From Patescibacteria group bacterium (GTDB lineage: Bacteria; Patescibacteriota; Microgenomatia; UBA1406; GWC2-37-13), in assembly GCA_026004415.1 (NCBI GenBank), contig BPJC01000001.1:245712-309711 (forward strand): DNA of 64,000 bases, in the 5' to 3' direction. A model generated the notes under the pieces. That model was given only the letters and a program-made list of their open reading frames with translations. It was not told the DNA's origin and searched no databases. The translations under genes and the position numbers were made by a program. Positions within the stretch are counted from its first letter, which is position 1. Each line of letters starts with the position of its first letter. Below are positions 35,145 to 43,292 of this stretch, piece after piece.

Positions 35145-35936
35145 ATGGCAAAAAAGAGTAATATAGACACAAAACTATATGCAAAAACAAGTGAGCCAGA
35201 GAGATCATTGATTAAGATTTTGCCTAAAAAATCAGGCAGAAACAATGAGGGAAAAATTACAACAAGGCACAAAGGGGCAAGACAAAAAAGATATTACAGG
35301 CTTATTGATTGGAAAAGAGATAAGTTTGATGTAGTTGGCACTATAAAAACAATTGAGTACGATCCTAATAGAAATGCTCAGATTTCTTTGGTTGAGTATG
35401 AGGATGGCGAAAAGAGATATATTTTGCATATAGATGGTCTTAATATAGGAGACAAGATTTTATCAGGAGAAGAGATTGAGTTCAAACCAGGCAATGCTAC
35501 TTACTTAAAGAATATTCCTTTAGGAATGGAGGTTTCCTGCGTTGAGCTTTACCCAAAGCAAGGAGCTCAAATAATAAGGTCAGCTGGATCTTACGCAGTT
35601 GTTCTTGCAAAAGAAGGCAGATATGTTCATCTTAAGATGCCGTCTAGAGAAGTTAGGAGAGTTTTTGCAGATTGTATGGCTGTTATTGGTAGAATAAGCA
35701 ATGCTGGTCATAGGTTTGAAAATATAAGCAAAGCTGGAAGGAATAGGCTAAAAGGTATACGGCCAACAGTTAGAGGAGTAGCTCAGAATCCGCATGATCA
35801 TCCTCATGGAGGTGGTGAAGGTAAAACCGGAGAAGGTAGAAAACCAAAGACGCCCTGGGGTAAGCCAGCCAGAGGCGTAAAAACACGAAAACCTAATAAA
35901 TACAGTGACAAGTTTATAGTAAACAAGAGAAAATGA
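35145..35936 (+). CDS. rplB: Ribosomal protein L2
   Basis: A 263-residue protein needed for subunit joining and peptidyl transfer. It has the GRNNEGKITTRHKGARQKRYYR start and the C-terminal GRNRLKGIRPTVRGVAQNPHDHPHGGGEGKT with the key His. It is about ten residues shorter than usual. The following gene is rplV, not rpsS as in nearly all bacteria. Its stop overlaps the rplV start (ATGA). Confidence 0.97.
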   Translation: MAKKSNIDTKLYAKTSEPERSLIKILPKKSGRNNEGKITTRHKGARQKRYYRLIDWKRDKFDVVGTIKTIEYDPNRNAQISLVEYEDGEKRYILHIDGLNIGDKILSGEEIEFKPGNATYLKNIPLGMEVSCVELYPKQGAQIIRSAGSYAVVLAKEGRYVHLKMPSREVRRVFADCMAVIGRISNAGHRFENISKAGRNRLKGIRPTVRGVAQNPHDHPHGGGEGKTGEGRKPKTPWGKPARGVKTRKPNKYSDKFIVNKRK

Positions 35937-36283
35937 AAACAGTTTCAGCTTATATAAAAAATGTTAGAGTAACGCCAAAAAAGTTGCGTTTTATAGTGCC
36001 TGAGATTAAGAAAGAACCAGTTTCTAAAGCCTTAAGCAAACTGAATCTAATGAATAAGAAACCAGCGCAGTTTTTATATAAAGCAATAAAGTCTTGTGTA
36101 GATAATGCTAAAAACAAGTTTAAAGTTGAAGAAAATATGCTAAAATTTAAAACCATTGTCATAGAAGAAGGATTTAAGTTAAAAAGGTACAGAGCAGGTT
36201 CACGAGGTAGAGCAAAACCTTATACAAAAAGATTTTCTCATATTAAAATAGAGTTGGAAGTTTTAGAACCAAAAACAAAATAA
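35933..36283 (+). CDS. rplV: Ribosomal protein L22
   Basis: A 116-residue protein of the exit tunnel. VSAYIKNVRVTPKKLRFIVPEI opens it, and the end carries the basic tunnel hairpin FKLKRYRAGSRGRAKPYTKRFSHIKIELE. It overlaps rplB by 4 nt and its final base is the first base of rpsC. Confidence 0.96.
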   Translation: MKTVSAYIKNVRVTPKKLRFIVPEIKKEPVSKALSKLNLMNKKPAQFLYKAIKSCVDNAKNKFKVEENMLKFKTIVIEEGFKLKRYRAGSRGRAKPYTKRFSHIKIELEVLEPKTK

Positions 36284-36939
36284 TGGGACAAAAAGTTCAT
36301 CCATACGGATACAGATTGGCTGTTCTCTATGATTGGAAGTCAAGATGGTTTTTTGTAGACAAAAAAGATTACAAAAACAATCTCTTGGTAGATATAAAGA
36401 TTAGAGAGTTTCTAATGCAAAATTATTATTTTGCCAATTTGGTAAATGTTGAGATTGAAAGAGGTATCAATAGTTTAAAACTTATTTTATATGCTGTAAA
36501 ACCAGGTATGATCATTGGCAAAGGCGGTAAGGGTTTGGAGGAGTTAAGTCAGAAGGTTATAAAGATTATTGAAAAAACCACAAAACAGAGATTTAACAAA
36601 AAGAATATGCCCAAGATTGATATTAAAATAGAACAAGTAAAAAAACCGTATCTCAATGCGTACTTTGTAGCCCAGACAATTGCTGAAAGACTAATTAAAA
36701 ACTTTCCACATAGAGCGGCTGTTCATTTTGCCATAGACAGAGTTATGGAAGCAGGAGCAAAAGGTGTAAGGGTCAGACTAGCCGGTAGAATAAATGGCGC
36801 CGCAATTGCTAGATCTGAAAAGTTTTCAGAAGGAAATGTTCCCACCTCTACGATTAGAGAAAGAATTAGTTATGCAGAGTATCCGGCTTTATTGCCAAGG
36901 TCAGGTTATGTAGGGATAAAAGTTTGGATTGCTGAATAA
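36283..36939 (+). CDS. rpsC: Ribosomal protein S3
   Basis: A 218-residue protein of the mRNA entry channel. It begins GQKVHPYGYRLAVLYDWKSRWF. A KH domain includes PGMIIGKGGKGLEEL. The C-terminal domain includes GAKGVRVRLAGRINGAAIARSE and ends IGIKVWI-type (VGIKVWIAE). The short tail is usual for bacteria with minimal S3. It is followed by the frameshifted rplP. Confidence 0.97.
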   Translation: MGQKVHPYGYRLAVLYDWKSRWFFVDKKDYKNNLLVDIKIREFLMQNYYFANLVNVEIERGINSLKLILYAVKPGMIIGKGGKGLEELSQKVIKIIEKTTKQRFNKKNMPKIDIKIEQVKKPYLNAYFVAQTIAERLIKNFPHRAAVHFAIDRVMEAGAKGVRVRLAGRINGAAIARSEKFSEGNVPTSTIRERISYAEYPALLPRSGYVGIKVWIAE

Positions 36940-36942
36940 ACT

Positions 36943-37354
36943 ATGTTGTCTCCAAAAAAAGAAAAATATAGAAGAAGATTTAGACCCAAAACTAGAAGGG
37001 TTGCTATAAAGGCAGATCGATTAAGTTTTGGTAAGCTATGGTATCAAGGCAATGTCATCTAGTTGGATAACAGATCGTCAGATTGAGTCATGTAGAGTAG
37101 TTTTAGCAAGAGCTACTAGAAAGCAAGGCAAGTTTTGGTTAAGAGTATTTCCAGATACGCCATATACAAAAAAGCCTCCTGAGGTTGGTATGGGAGCTGG
37201 CAAAGGAGATGTTTCTCACTATGTAGCTCCTGTTTCACCCGGCAGGATCTTGTTTGAGTTAGATGGTGTTGATGAAAATACAGCTAAAGAAGTATTAAAA
37301 GTTGTAGGAACAAAATTACCTGTTCCTGTGAAGTTTGTAGAAAGAAAAGAATGA
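36943..37354 (+). CDS. rplP: Ribosomal protein L16, interrupted by one extra nucleotide
   Basis: Two frames together give a normal 136-residue L16. Frame A runs from the ATG at 36943 (LSPKKEKYRRRFRPKTRR) to RLSFG at about 37032 and then hits TAG at 37060-37062. Frame B resumes with SYGIKAMSSSWITDRQ and continues to the TGA at 37352-37354. Aligned to family text (VSFG-SFGLKAV), the surplus base is one of 37032-37034 in GGTAAGC. The span is 412 nt, exactly one more than a multiple of three. L16 is essential and sits in the A-site region. Either the base is an assembly error, or expression needs a +1 shift. Overlaps rpmC by 4 nt. Confidence 0.9.
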
Positions 37355-37567
37355 GTAAATTAGCAAAAAAAATACAGAAAATTAAGTTTAGCAGAGTTGG
37401 AGAAGCAAGAGCAGGCATTGCGAAAAGAGATTGCAAATTTAGCTTTGCAGATGAGTAGCAATGCGGCAGAGGTTAAAGATCCAATGTCGTTAAGTAATAA
37501 AAGACAAAGGTTAGCTGTTTTACTAACAATTAAAAATGAAAAAAGCAGTGATAAAGTTAAAAGTTAA
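37351..37567 (+). CDS. rpmC: Ribosomal protein L29, interrupted by one extra nucleotide
   Basis: From the ATG at 37351 the frame gives only 35 residues to TAG at 37454-37456. Removing one A from the eight-A run at 37365-37372 gives a 71-residue protein whose start reads MSKLAKKYRKLSLAELEKQ. It then continues through ALRKEIANLALQM to the TAA at 37565-37567. KLSLAELE matches the L29 consensus after the first helix. The span of 217 nt is again one over a multiple of three. A homopolymer run is a usual place for sequencing error and for polymerase slippage. Confidence 0.85.
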
Positions 37568-37574
37568 TTAAACT

Positions 37575-37814
37575 ATGGCAAAAATATTAACAGGACAAGT
37601 AGTTTCAAACAAAATGGTCAAGACAGTGGTTGTAAAAGTGGTTCAGAAATTTTCACATCCTAAATACAAAAAAACTGTATTTAAAAGCAAAAAATACAAG
37701 GCTGATACTAATGGTTTTCAGTTAGAAGAAGGAGATTCAGTTGTAATCCAAGAAACCCGACCTATCTCAAAGAACAAACATTTTAAAGTTATTCAAAAAA
37801 TTGAGCGAGCATAA
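37575..37814 (+). CDS. rpsQ: Ribosomal protein S17
   Basis: A 79-residue primary 16S rRNA-binding protein with the OB-fold text LTGQVVSNKMVKTVVVKV, HPKYKKTVFKSKKYKAD, and GDSVVIQETRPISKNKHF. The length is normal. It is intact, so the reading frame disturbance is confined to the two genes before it. Confidence 0.96.
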   Translation: MAKILTGQVVSNKMVKTVVVKVVQKFSHPKYKKTVFKSKKYKADTNGFQLEEGDSVVIQETRPISKNKHFKVIQKIERA

Positions 37815-37817
37815 ACT

Positions 37818-38192
37818 ATGTTACAGTTAAGATCAATGCTTACAGTTGCAGATAACTCTGGTGCCAAAAAAGTTATGTTAATTGGCATACCCGGACAAGG
37901 CAGAAAAAAGTATGCTTACATCGGAGATGTAATTACAGTTACAGTAAAAGAGGCTGATCCTCAAAGCGATATTAAAAAAGGCAATATATTATATGCAGTA
38001 ATTGTAAGAACTAGAAAAGAAAAGCGAAGAGAAGATGGAAGTTATATAAGATTTGATGATAATGCCTGTGTAATATTGCAGGGAAAAGAGACAAAAGACC
38101 CAAAAGGCACCAAAGTTTTTGGTCCTATAGCAAAAGAGATTAGAGATCTGGGTTTTTTAAAAGTTGCGGCATTAGCGCCTGAGATGTATTAA
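37818..38192 (+). CDS. rplN: Ribosomal protein L14
   Basis: A 124-residue subunit-interface protein. MLQLRSMLTVADNSGAKKVMLIG opens it; IRFDDNACVI and GTKVFGPIAKEIRDLGF end it. A short insertion IPGQGRKKYAYIGD is typical of bacteria. It follows rpsQ by 3 nt. Confidence 0.97.
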   Translation: MLQLRSMLTVADNSGAKKVMLIGIPGQGRKKYAYIGDVITVTVKEADPQSDIKKGNILYAVIVRTRKEKRREDGSYIRFDDNACVILQGKETKDPKGTKVFGPIAKEIRDLGFLKVAALAPEMY

Positions 38193-38194
38193 AT

Positions 38195-38500
38195 ATGAAA
38201 CTTAAAAAAGGAGATACAGTTAGAGTAATATACGGAAAAGATAGAGGTAGAGAAGGAAAAATAGAACGGGTTTATAGGAAGTCAAACAAGGTTTTGATAC
38301 CAGGTATTAATATGTATAAAAAACATATTAAAAAATCTCAAGAGTACCCTCAAGGAGGCGTTGTTGATTTACCCAGGCCAATATTTGTTAGCAAGGTGGC
38401 ATTTCTTTGTCCCAAGTGTAAGTCTACAGTAAGATTAGGTTATAAGATAGAAAATGAAAAAAAAATTAGAATTTGCAAAAAATGCGGATCTCAAGTATGA
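38195..38500 (+). CDS. rplX: Ribosomal protein L24
   Basis: A 101-residue assembly initiator protein with the KOW motif KKGDTVRVIYGKDRGREGKI and GGVVDLPRPIFVSKVA. The C-terminus has CPKCKSTVRLG and CKKCG, two Cys pairs that may bind zinc. Its stop TGA overlaps the ATG of rplE (ATGA). Confidence 0.96.
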   Translation: MKLKKGDTVRVIYGKDRGREGKIERVYRKSNKVLIPGINMYKKHIKKSQEYPQGGVVDLPRPIFVSKVAFLCPKCKSTVRLGYKIENEKKIRICKKCGSQV

Positions 38501-39036
38501 CAGGTTTAAAACAACTATATACAGACAAATTAAGAGAAGAATTAAAACAAGAGTTAAAACTTGACAATATATTTAGAGTTCCGGTGATTGAAAAGATTGT
38601 TGTAAATGTTGGTGTGGGAGAGGCTGTAACTAACAAGAATGCTTTAACAGCAGTTTCAGAACAGATTACAAAAATAACAGGACAAAAGCCAATTATTACA
38701 AAAGCCAAGAAAGCCGAGGCTGGTTTCAAAATTAGAAAAGGTTTTCCAGTTGGAGTTAAAGTCACCTTAAGAAATAAAAGAATGTATGATTTTTTGGAAA
38801 AATTAGTTAAAATAGTAATTCCTAGAGTAAAAGATTTCAGAGGTATAAGACTAAACAGCGTTGATTCAAATGGTAATCTTAATTTAGGTTTTACAGAACA
38901 ACTTATTTTTCCAGAATTAGACTTTGACAGTATAGATAAAATTAGAGGTTTACAAGTGACTGTTGTTGTTAGGTCAGAAAAAAGAGATTGGGCTATAGAG
39001 TTATATAAAAAATTAGGATTTAAATTTTCAGAGTAA
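38497..39036 (+). CDS. rplE: Ribosomal protein L5
   Basis: A 179-residue 5S rRNA-binding protein, normal length. I chose the ATG at 38497 because it overlaps the rplX stop by 4 nt and gives the standard N-terminus [14 protein letters not shown]; the longer frame from 38473 would add eight residues inside rpl[37 protein letters not shown] and the PRVKDFRG segment are diagnostic. Confidence 0.96.
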   Translation: MTGLKQLYTDKLREELKQELKLDNIFRVPVIEKIVVNVGVGEAVTNKNALTAVSEQITKITGQKPIITKAKKAEAGFKIRKGFPVGVKVTLRNKRMYDFLEKLVKIVIPRVKDFRGIRLNSVDSNGNLNLGFTEQLIFPELDFDSIDKIRGLQVTVVVRSEKRDWAIELYKKLGFKFSE

Positions 39037-39038
39037 TT

Positions 39039-39224
39039 ATGGCAAAAACATCAGATATTGCAAAATTTCAGAAAAAGCAAAAATATAAAACAAGAGAGGT
39101 TAATAGATGTTCTCTATGTGGACGAACTAGGTCATATATGCGCAGATTTGGATTGTGCAGAATTTGTTTTAGAAAAAAAGCATTAAATGGAGAGATTCCA
39201 GGAGTTAAAAAAGTTTCTTGGTAA
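39039..39224 (+). CDS. rpsN: Ribosomal protein S14, zinc-binding type
   Basis: A 61-residue type Z S14. The zinc ligands are CSLCGR and CRICFR (two CxxC pairs), and the end [11 protein letters not shown] is characteristic. It is followed after 6 nt by rpsS, which normally sits far upstream between rplB and rplV. Confidence 0.97.
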   Translation: MAKTSDIAKFQKKQKYKTREVNRCSLCGRTRSYMRRFGLCRICFRKKALNGEIPGVKKVSW

Positions 39225-39230
39225 CTAATT

Positions 39231-39515
39231 ATGAGCAGATCTTTGAAAAAAGGACCATATGTGGATCAAAATCTTTTAAAAAAGGTTTTAAAGCAAAAAG
39301 AAGAAGGTAAGAACCAAACAATAAAGACATGGGCAAGATCTAGTATGATTGCGCCTGAGTTTGTGGGACATAGAATTGCAGTTCACAATGGCAAAAGGTT
39401 TATAGAGATCTTAATTACAGAGAATATGGTTGGACATAGATTAGGAGAGTTTGCACCCACCAGAACTTTTAGAGGCCATGGTAAGGTTACTAAAAGAGTT
39501 ATAACTAAAACATAA
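39231..39515 (+). CDS. rpsS: Ribosomal protein S19, relocated
   Basis: A 94-residue small-subunit head protein. [40 protein letters not shown] and [18 protein letters not shown] are standard S19 text. The sequence is ordinary but the position is not: it stands between rpsN and rpsH instead of between rplB and rplV. Spacing is 6 nt before and 9 nt after, so it is embedded in the operon. Confidence 0.97.
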   Translation: MSRSLKKGPYVDQNLLKKVLKQKEEGKNQTIKTWARSSMIAPEFVGHRIAVHNGKRFIEILITENMVGHRLGEFAPTRTFRGHGKVTKRVITKT

Positions 39516-39524
39516 TTTTCAAAT

Positions 39525-39920
39525 ATGTCAGCTATTGCAATAAATGATTTAATAATCAGAATAAAAAACGGTTACTTAGCCCAAAAGGAGCAGATTGAGT
39601 CTCCTTACTCTAAAATGAGGGTTGAGGTGCTTAAGAAGTTGAAAGAGCTCGGTTATATAGCTGATTTTAAAGAAGAAGAGATTTCCAAAGGAGTGAAAAA
39701 ACTGGTGATAGATTTAAAATATGAGGCAAACACACCAGCTTTAGTTGATGTCAAACTATACTCTAAATCAGGAAGAAGATGGTATATAAAAGCAAAAGAG
39801 ATCAATGCAGTAAAAGGAAATACAGGTTATTTAATTATAAGCACAAGCAAGGGTATAATGACTAATTATGAAGCTAAAGAAAAGAATTTAGGTGGTGAGT
39901 TATTATTTGAGATATATTAA
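39525..39920 (+). CDS. rpsH: Ribosomal protein S8
   Basis: A 131-residue protein that binds the central domain of 16S rRNA. INDLIIRIKNGYLAQKEQIESPYSKMRVEVLKKL is the N-terminal domain (shown in part); STSKGIMTNYEAKEKNLGGELLF is the C-terminal rRNA-binding part, where the more usual GI-xT--A sequence is kept. In E. coli S8 represses the spc operon; no S8-binding mimic was sought here. Confidence 0.96.
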   Translation: MSAIAINDLIIRIKNGYLAQKEQIESPYSKMRVEVLKKLKELGYIADFKEEEISKGVKKLVIDLKYEANTPALVDVKLYSKSGRRWYIKAKEINAVKGNTGYLIISTSKGIMTNYEAKEKNLGGELLFEIY

Positions 39921-39923
39921 GGT

Positions 39924-40472
39924 ATGTCAAAGATAGGATTTGCGCCAATTAAGCTGTCAACTGTTGTGGAGGTTGAGATTGAAGAAAATAAGGTTGTGGT
40001 AAAAGGACCTAAGGGGACTGTTGATATTCTATTACCAGATAAAATAGAGGTTTCCTATGACAAAGAGAATAGAGTTTTGCAGGTAGTAAGAAAATCTGAT
40101 CAAAAGAAGGTAAAAGCCCAGCATGGTTTGATTAGAAAACTAATTTATAATGCTGTAGTTGGTGTTGAAAAAGAATGGGAAAAAAGGCTTGAGGTCATAG
40201 GTACTGGTTACAATGTTAGCCTAAATGGACAGGACTTAGTTTTTAAATTAGGTTTTTCTCATCCAGTTGTTTTCAATAAAGTTGATGGCGTCAATTTTGC
40301 TGTAGAGAAAAATAGAGTAGTGATTGTAAAAGGTATTGATAAACAAAAGGTAGGAGAGGTTGCCAGCAAGATTGCGCATCTTAAAAAGCCAGATGCTTAT
40401 AAAGGCAAAGGCATACGATATGAAGGTCAGGTTGTTAAGTTAAAGCCTGGTAAAAAGGCTAAAGTTGCATAA
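39924..40472 (+). CDS. rplF: Ribosomal protein L6
   Basis: A 182-residue protein made of two related domains. VVVKGPKGTVDILLPD marks the first, and LEVIGTGYNVSLNGQDLVFKLGFSHPV the second. The C-terminal rRNA-binding signature KPDAYKGKGIRYEGQ is complete. The length is normal. It follows rpsH by 3 nt. Confidence 0.97.
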   Translation: MSKIGFAPIKLSTVVEVEIEENKVVVKGPKGTVDILLPDKIEVSYDKENRVLQVVRKSDQKKVKAQHGLIRKLIYNAVVGVEKEWEKRLEVIGTGYNVSLNGQDLVFKLGFSHPVVFNKVDGVNFAVEKNRVVIVKGIDKQKVGEVASKIAHLKKPDAYKGKGIRYEGQVVKLKPGKKAKVA

Positions 40473-40481
40473 TAGATTCAT

Positions 40482-40847
40482 ATGGGAGGTATAGTTGAAA
40501 ACTTTAACCCAAAACTTAGAAGAAAACTAAGGAATAGATATAAAGTAAAAAGAAGTCTAAATGGCAGAATTAGAGTTGCAGTTTTTAGATCAAACAAATA
40601 TATATATGCTCAGGCAATTGATGTAAATGGAGCTGTAGTAGTAAGTTATGATAGTTTAAGATTACAAAAAGAAATAGATAAAAAAATGACTAAAACTGAT
40701 CAGGCTTTGGAAGTTGGTAAAAAACTAGGCGAGTTGTTAAAAAAGAAAAAAATTGATGAGGTAGTTTTTGATCGAGGTCAGTATAAGTATCATGGCAGGG
40801 TAAAAGCGCTTGTTGAAGGTTTAAGACAAGCAAAAATAAAAGTTTAA
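40482..40847 (+). CDS. rplR: Ribosomal protein L18
   Basis: A 121-residue 5S rRNA-binding protein. RRKLRNRYKVKRSLNGRIRVAVFRSNKYIYAQ-type text opens it. VVFDRGQYKYHGRVKALVEGLRQA is the conserved end. The length is normal. It lies 9 nt after rplF. Confidence 0.96.
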   Translation: MGGIVENFNPKLRRKLRNRYKVKRSLNGRIRVAVFRSNKYIYAQAIDVNGAVVVSYDSLRLQKEIDKKMTKTDQALEVGKKLGELLKKKKIDEVVFDRGQYKYHGRVKALVEGLRQAKIKV

Positions 40848-40855
40848 TTTTATCT

Positions 40856-41317
40856 ATGGCAGAGGAAAAAAAATTTGACGAACAAGTTTTGCACATACGA
40901 AGGGTTTCCAAAAAAACACCTGGTGGTAATTATATTACCTTCTCTGCATTAGTTGCAGTAGGAGATAAAAACCATAAAGTTGGCATAGGCATTGCCAAGG
41001 CTGTTGAGGTGCCTGCGGCAATAGAAAAAGCTGTATCTAGGGCTAAGAAAAATATGGTTACAGTTCCTTTAAGGGGTACAACATTAATTTCAGATATTTT
41101 AGTTAAGTACAAATCAGCTAAAATCTATTTCAAACCAGCTCCAACAGGTACAGGATTAAAAGCAGGCAGTGTTGTCAGAAAAATACTTGAGTTAGGCGGT
41201 GTTAAAGATGTTTCTGTCAAGATCATTGGTTCACGCAATAAATTATCCAATGCCTATGCTGTTATTAAAGCCTTTAGAAATTTAAATAAGCTAAATAAAA
41301 ATGTTGTCTCTGAATAA
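40856..41317 (+). CDS. rpsE: Ribosomal protein S5
   Basis: A 153-residue protein at the mRNA entry site. KTPGGNYITFSALVAVGD, GIGIAKAVEVPAAIEKAV and PTGTGLKAGSVVRKILELGGVKDV are standard; the first is a slightly altered GGRRF-type loop. L30 should follow but does not: the next gene is rplO, whose start overlaps the end of rpsE by 17 nt. Confidence 0.97.
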   Translation: MAEEKKFDEQVLHIRRVSKKTPGGNYITFSALVAVGDKNHKVGIGIAKAVEVPAAIEKAVSRAKKNMVTVPLRGTTLISDILVKYKSAKIYFKPAPTGTGLKAGSVVRKILELGGVKDVSVKIIGSRNKLSNAYAVIKAFRNLNKLNKNVVSE

Positions 41318-41759
41318 TTTAAAAAAAATAGTTTCCAAGAAGAAAAAAAGATTAGGTAGGGGGTTGTCTAGTCGAAAAGGTGCGAAATCAGGCAGAGGAA
41401 CAACAAGGCATCAGACAGCACGAGAAAAAGTTCCTTTGCATTTTGAAGGTGGTCAAAACCGAATGGTAAAAAAATTTCCGCTTTTAAGAGGCAAAGGCAA
41501 AAATAAAGGAAAGTTGGTTAAACCTGTGTCTTTCAGGGTTTCAGCACTAAATGTTTTTTCGGACAATGAGAAAATTACCCTTGCAAAACTTGTAAAAAAA
41601 GGTTTGTTAACAAAACAAACTGCTAAAGATAGACCATTAGTAAAAATTGTATATGGAGGTGAATTAAAGGTTAAAGGTTTAAGATTTGCAAAAAATTTTA
41701 GGTTTACACCAAAAGCAAGCAGGGTGTTGTTGGAAAATAAAGCTGACCTAAATTCATAA
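41301..41759 (+). CDS. rplO: Ribosomal protein L15
   Basis: A 152-residue assembly protein. KKRLGRGLSSRKGAKSGRGTTRHQ is the glycine-rich N-terminal extension, and the C-terminal core ends with LRFAKNFRFTPKASRVL. It begins inside rpsE, so no space is left for an L30 gene. Confidence 0.95.
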   Translation: MLSLNNLKKIVSKKKKRLGRGLSSRKGAKSGRGTTRHQTAREKVPLHFEGGQNRMVKKFPLLRGKGKNKGKLVKPVSFRVSALNVFSDNEKITLAKLVKKGLLTKQTAKDRPLVKIVYGGELKVKGLRFAKNFRFTPKASRVLLENKADLNS

Positions 41760-41768
41760 ATCTTTAGA

Positions 41769-41774
41769 TATAAT
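41769..41774 (+). promoter_or_regulatory. Candidate internal -10 box before secY
   Basis: TATAAT ends 9 nt before the secY ATG, in the 24-nt gap after rplO. It may give secY and downstream genes extra transcription. No -35 match. Confidence 0.35.
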
Positions 41775-41783
41775 TGTAATAAT

Positions 41784-43070
41784 ATGAATAAAATAAATGA
41801 GTTCCTTCAAATATTATGGCGTGAACGAGATATAAGAAGAAAGGTTTTGTTTACATTATTTATACTGTTAGTTTTTAGAGTATTTGCCTATATTCCTGTT
41901 CCTGTTGTGGACATTAATAAGCTAAGAATTTTATTTGCACAAAACCAATTTTTATCATTGCTTGATATATTCTCTGGAGGCACTTTAATAAACTTCTCTA
42001 TTATGGCTTTGGGTATAAACCCGTATATTAATGCCTCTATTATGATTCAGCTGTTAACAGCAGTTATCCCTCAGTTGGAACAGCTTACTAAAGAAGGAGA
42101 GTATGGCAGATTTAAAATTAATCAATACACTAGGTTTTTGACTTTACCGTTGACAGTTCTGCAATCAATTGGCATTTATGTATTGCTTAAGAATCAACAG
42201 ATTATTGGCCAGTTGAATTTGTTAGAGCTTATCTCTTTTATTGCCACATTAACTGCAGGAACATTTATACTTCTTTGGTTAGGTGAACTTATAGCTGAGT
42301 TTGGCGTAGGTAATGGAGTATCAATAATTATCTTTGCAGGTATTTTAGCTAGATTGCCTGTTGTGTTTGGCAGAACTCTGTTTACGATCACAAATGAAAT
42401 GTTTTTTTCAATCATAATATTTGGTTTGCTTACTGTATTAGTTATTGCCGCAATTGTTTTTATCAATGAGTCTGTCAGAAAAATACCAGTTTATTATGCC
42501 AGAAGAATTAGAGGTTCTCGAGTCTATCAAGGAGCCAATAATTTTCTTCCATTAAAACTTAATCAAGCTGGTGTTATTCCAATTATTTTTGCTGTATCAT
42601 TTGTTTTATTTCCTCAGTTAATAGGTAATTTTTTCCAGTTCTCTCCAGTTAAGTGGTTATCTGATTTATCTGTGTTTTTAATTAGGTTTTTTAATCCTGA
42701 TGGTTTTGCTTATAATTTTATTTATTTTATATTAGTGGTTGCTTTCAGTTTTTTTTATACATTTTTAATTTTTAATCCAAGCAAGATCTCAGAGGAACTG
42801 CAAAAGCAAGGAGCTTTTATTCCTGGCATAAGGCCTGGTTCAAATACAAAAGAGTATCTACAATCTGTTTTAATAAGAATTACATTAGTTGGAGCAGTAT
42901 TTTTGGGTATAATTGCAATACTTCCCGCTTTAGTTTCTTTAATTACAGGTGTTCAAGGTTTGGTTATAGGAGGTACTGGTATTTTGATCGTGGTAAGTGT
43001 TGTTTTAGAGACATTTAAATCTTTGGAAGCTCAATTGGTGATGAAAAAATATGACCGTTTTGTTAATTAA
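41784..43070 (+). CDS. secY: Preprotein translocase subunit SecY
   Basis: A 428-residue channel protein with ten membrane helices. Hallmarks are [12 protein letters not shown], the plug region [46 protein letters not shown], and [18 protein letters not shown]. The C-terminal helix carries [19 protein letters not shown]. It works with SecA, which is encoded at 55736. Position after rplO is canonical. Confidence 0.97.
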   Translation: MNKINEFLQILWRERDIRRKVLFTLFILLVFRVFAYIPVPVVDINKLRILFAQNQFLSLLDIFSGGTLINFSIMALGINPYINASIMIQLLTAVIPQLEQLTKEGEYGRFKINQYTRFLTLPLTVLQSIGIYVLLKNQQIIGQLNLLELISFIATLTAGTFILLWLGELIAEFGVGNGVSIIIFAGILARLPVVFGRTLFTITNEMFFSIIIFGLLTVLVIAAIVFINESVRKIPVYYARRIRGSRVYQGANNFLPLKLNQAGVIPIIFAVSFVLFPQLIGNFFQFSPVKWLSDLSVFLIRFFNPDGFAYNFIYFILVVAFSFFYTFLIFNPSKISEELQKQGAFIPGIRPGSNTKEYLQSVLIRITLVGAVFLGIIAILPALVSLITGVQGLVIGGTGILIVVSVVLETFKSLEAQLVMKKYDRFVN

Positions 43071-43113
43071 TTTTCAAGACAATTTTTATAAAAATTTGGT
43101 ATATTATTAACCT

Positions 43114-43290
43114 ATGGCAAGCAAAAAGGGTTCTAGAATAAAGGTTGGTTTAAAATGCAGTGTTTGTGGAAAACACAATTATACTACTGAAAAAAACAGA
43201 AACAATTCTCAAGACAGACTTGAACTTAGCAAACACTGTCCTGAATGCAATAAGCATACAAAACATACAGAGATGAAAAAATTGCACTAA
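43114..43290 (+). CDS. rpmG: Ribosomal protein L33, zinc-binding type
   Basis: A 58-residue protein too short for standard ORF cut-offs. The translation begins MASKKGSRIKVGLKCSVCGK and ends HTEMKKLH. CSVC and CPEC form the zinc site, and NYTTEKNRNN is the conserved L33 centre. It lies between secY and adk, which is not its usual place next to secE. A TATTAT (43102-43107) ends 6 nt before the ATG. The adk ATG follows after 2 nt. Confidence 0.93.
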   Translation: MASKKGSRIKVGLKCSVCGKHNYTTEKNRNNSQDRLELSKHCPECNKHTKHTEMKKLH

Positions 43291-43292
43291 TT

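Noticed and set aside
36943..37062. Recoding of stop codons as the cause of the rplP break
   Set aside because: Reading through TAG does not restore L16 sequence; only a one-base shift does. TGA also ends intact genes normally, for example rplX and rplP.
37020..37389. Both frameshifted genes contain ATTAAGTTT (37020-37028 and 37381-37389), which looked like a shared slippage signal
   Set aside because: The same nine bases occur without any shift at 28368-28376 (WecA-like gene) and 34551-34559 (rplD), and the rpmC shift is better placed in the A8 run upstream of it.
38473..38496. Upstream start for rplE
   Set aside because: It extends into rplX in another frame; the ATG at 38497 gives the standard L5 N-terminus and an ATGA overlap.
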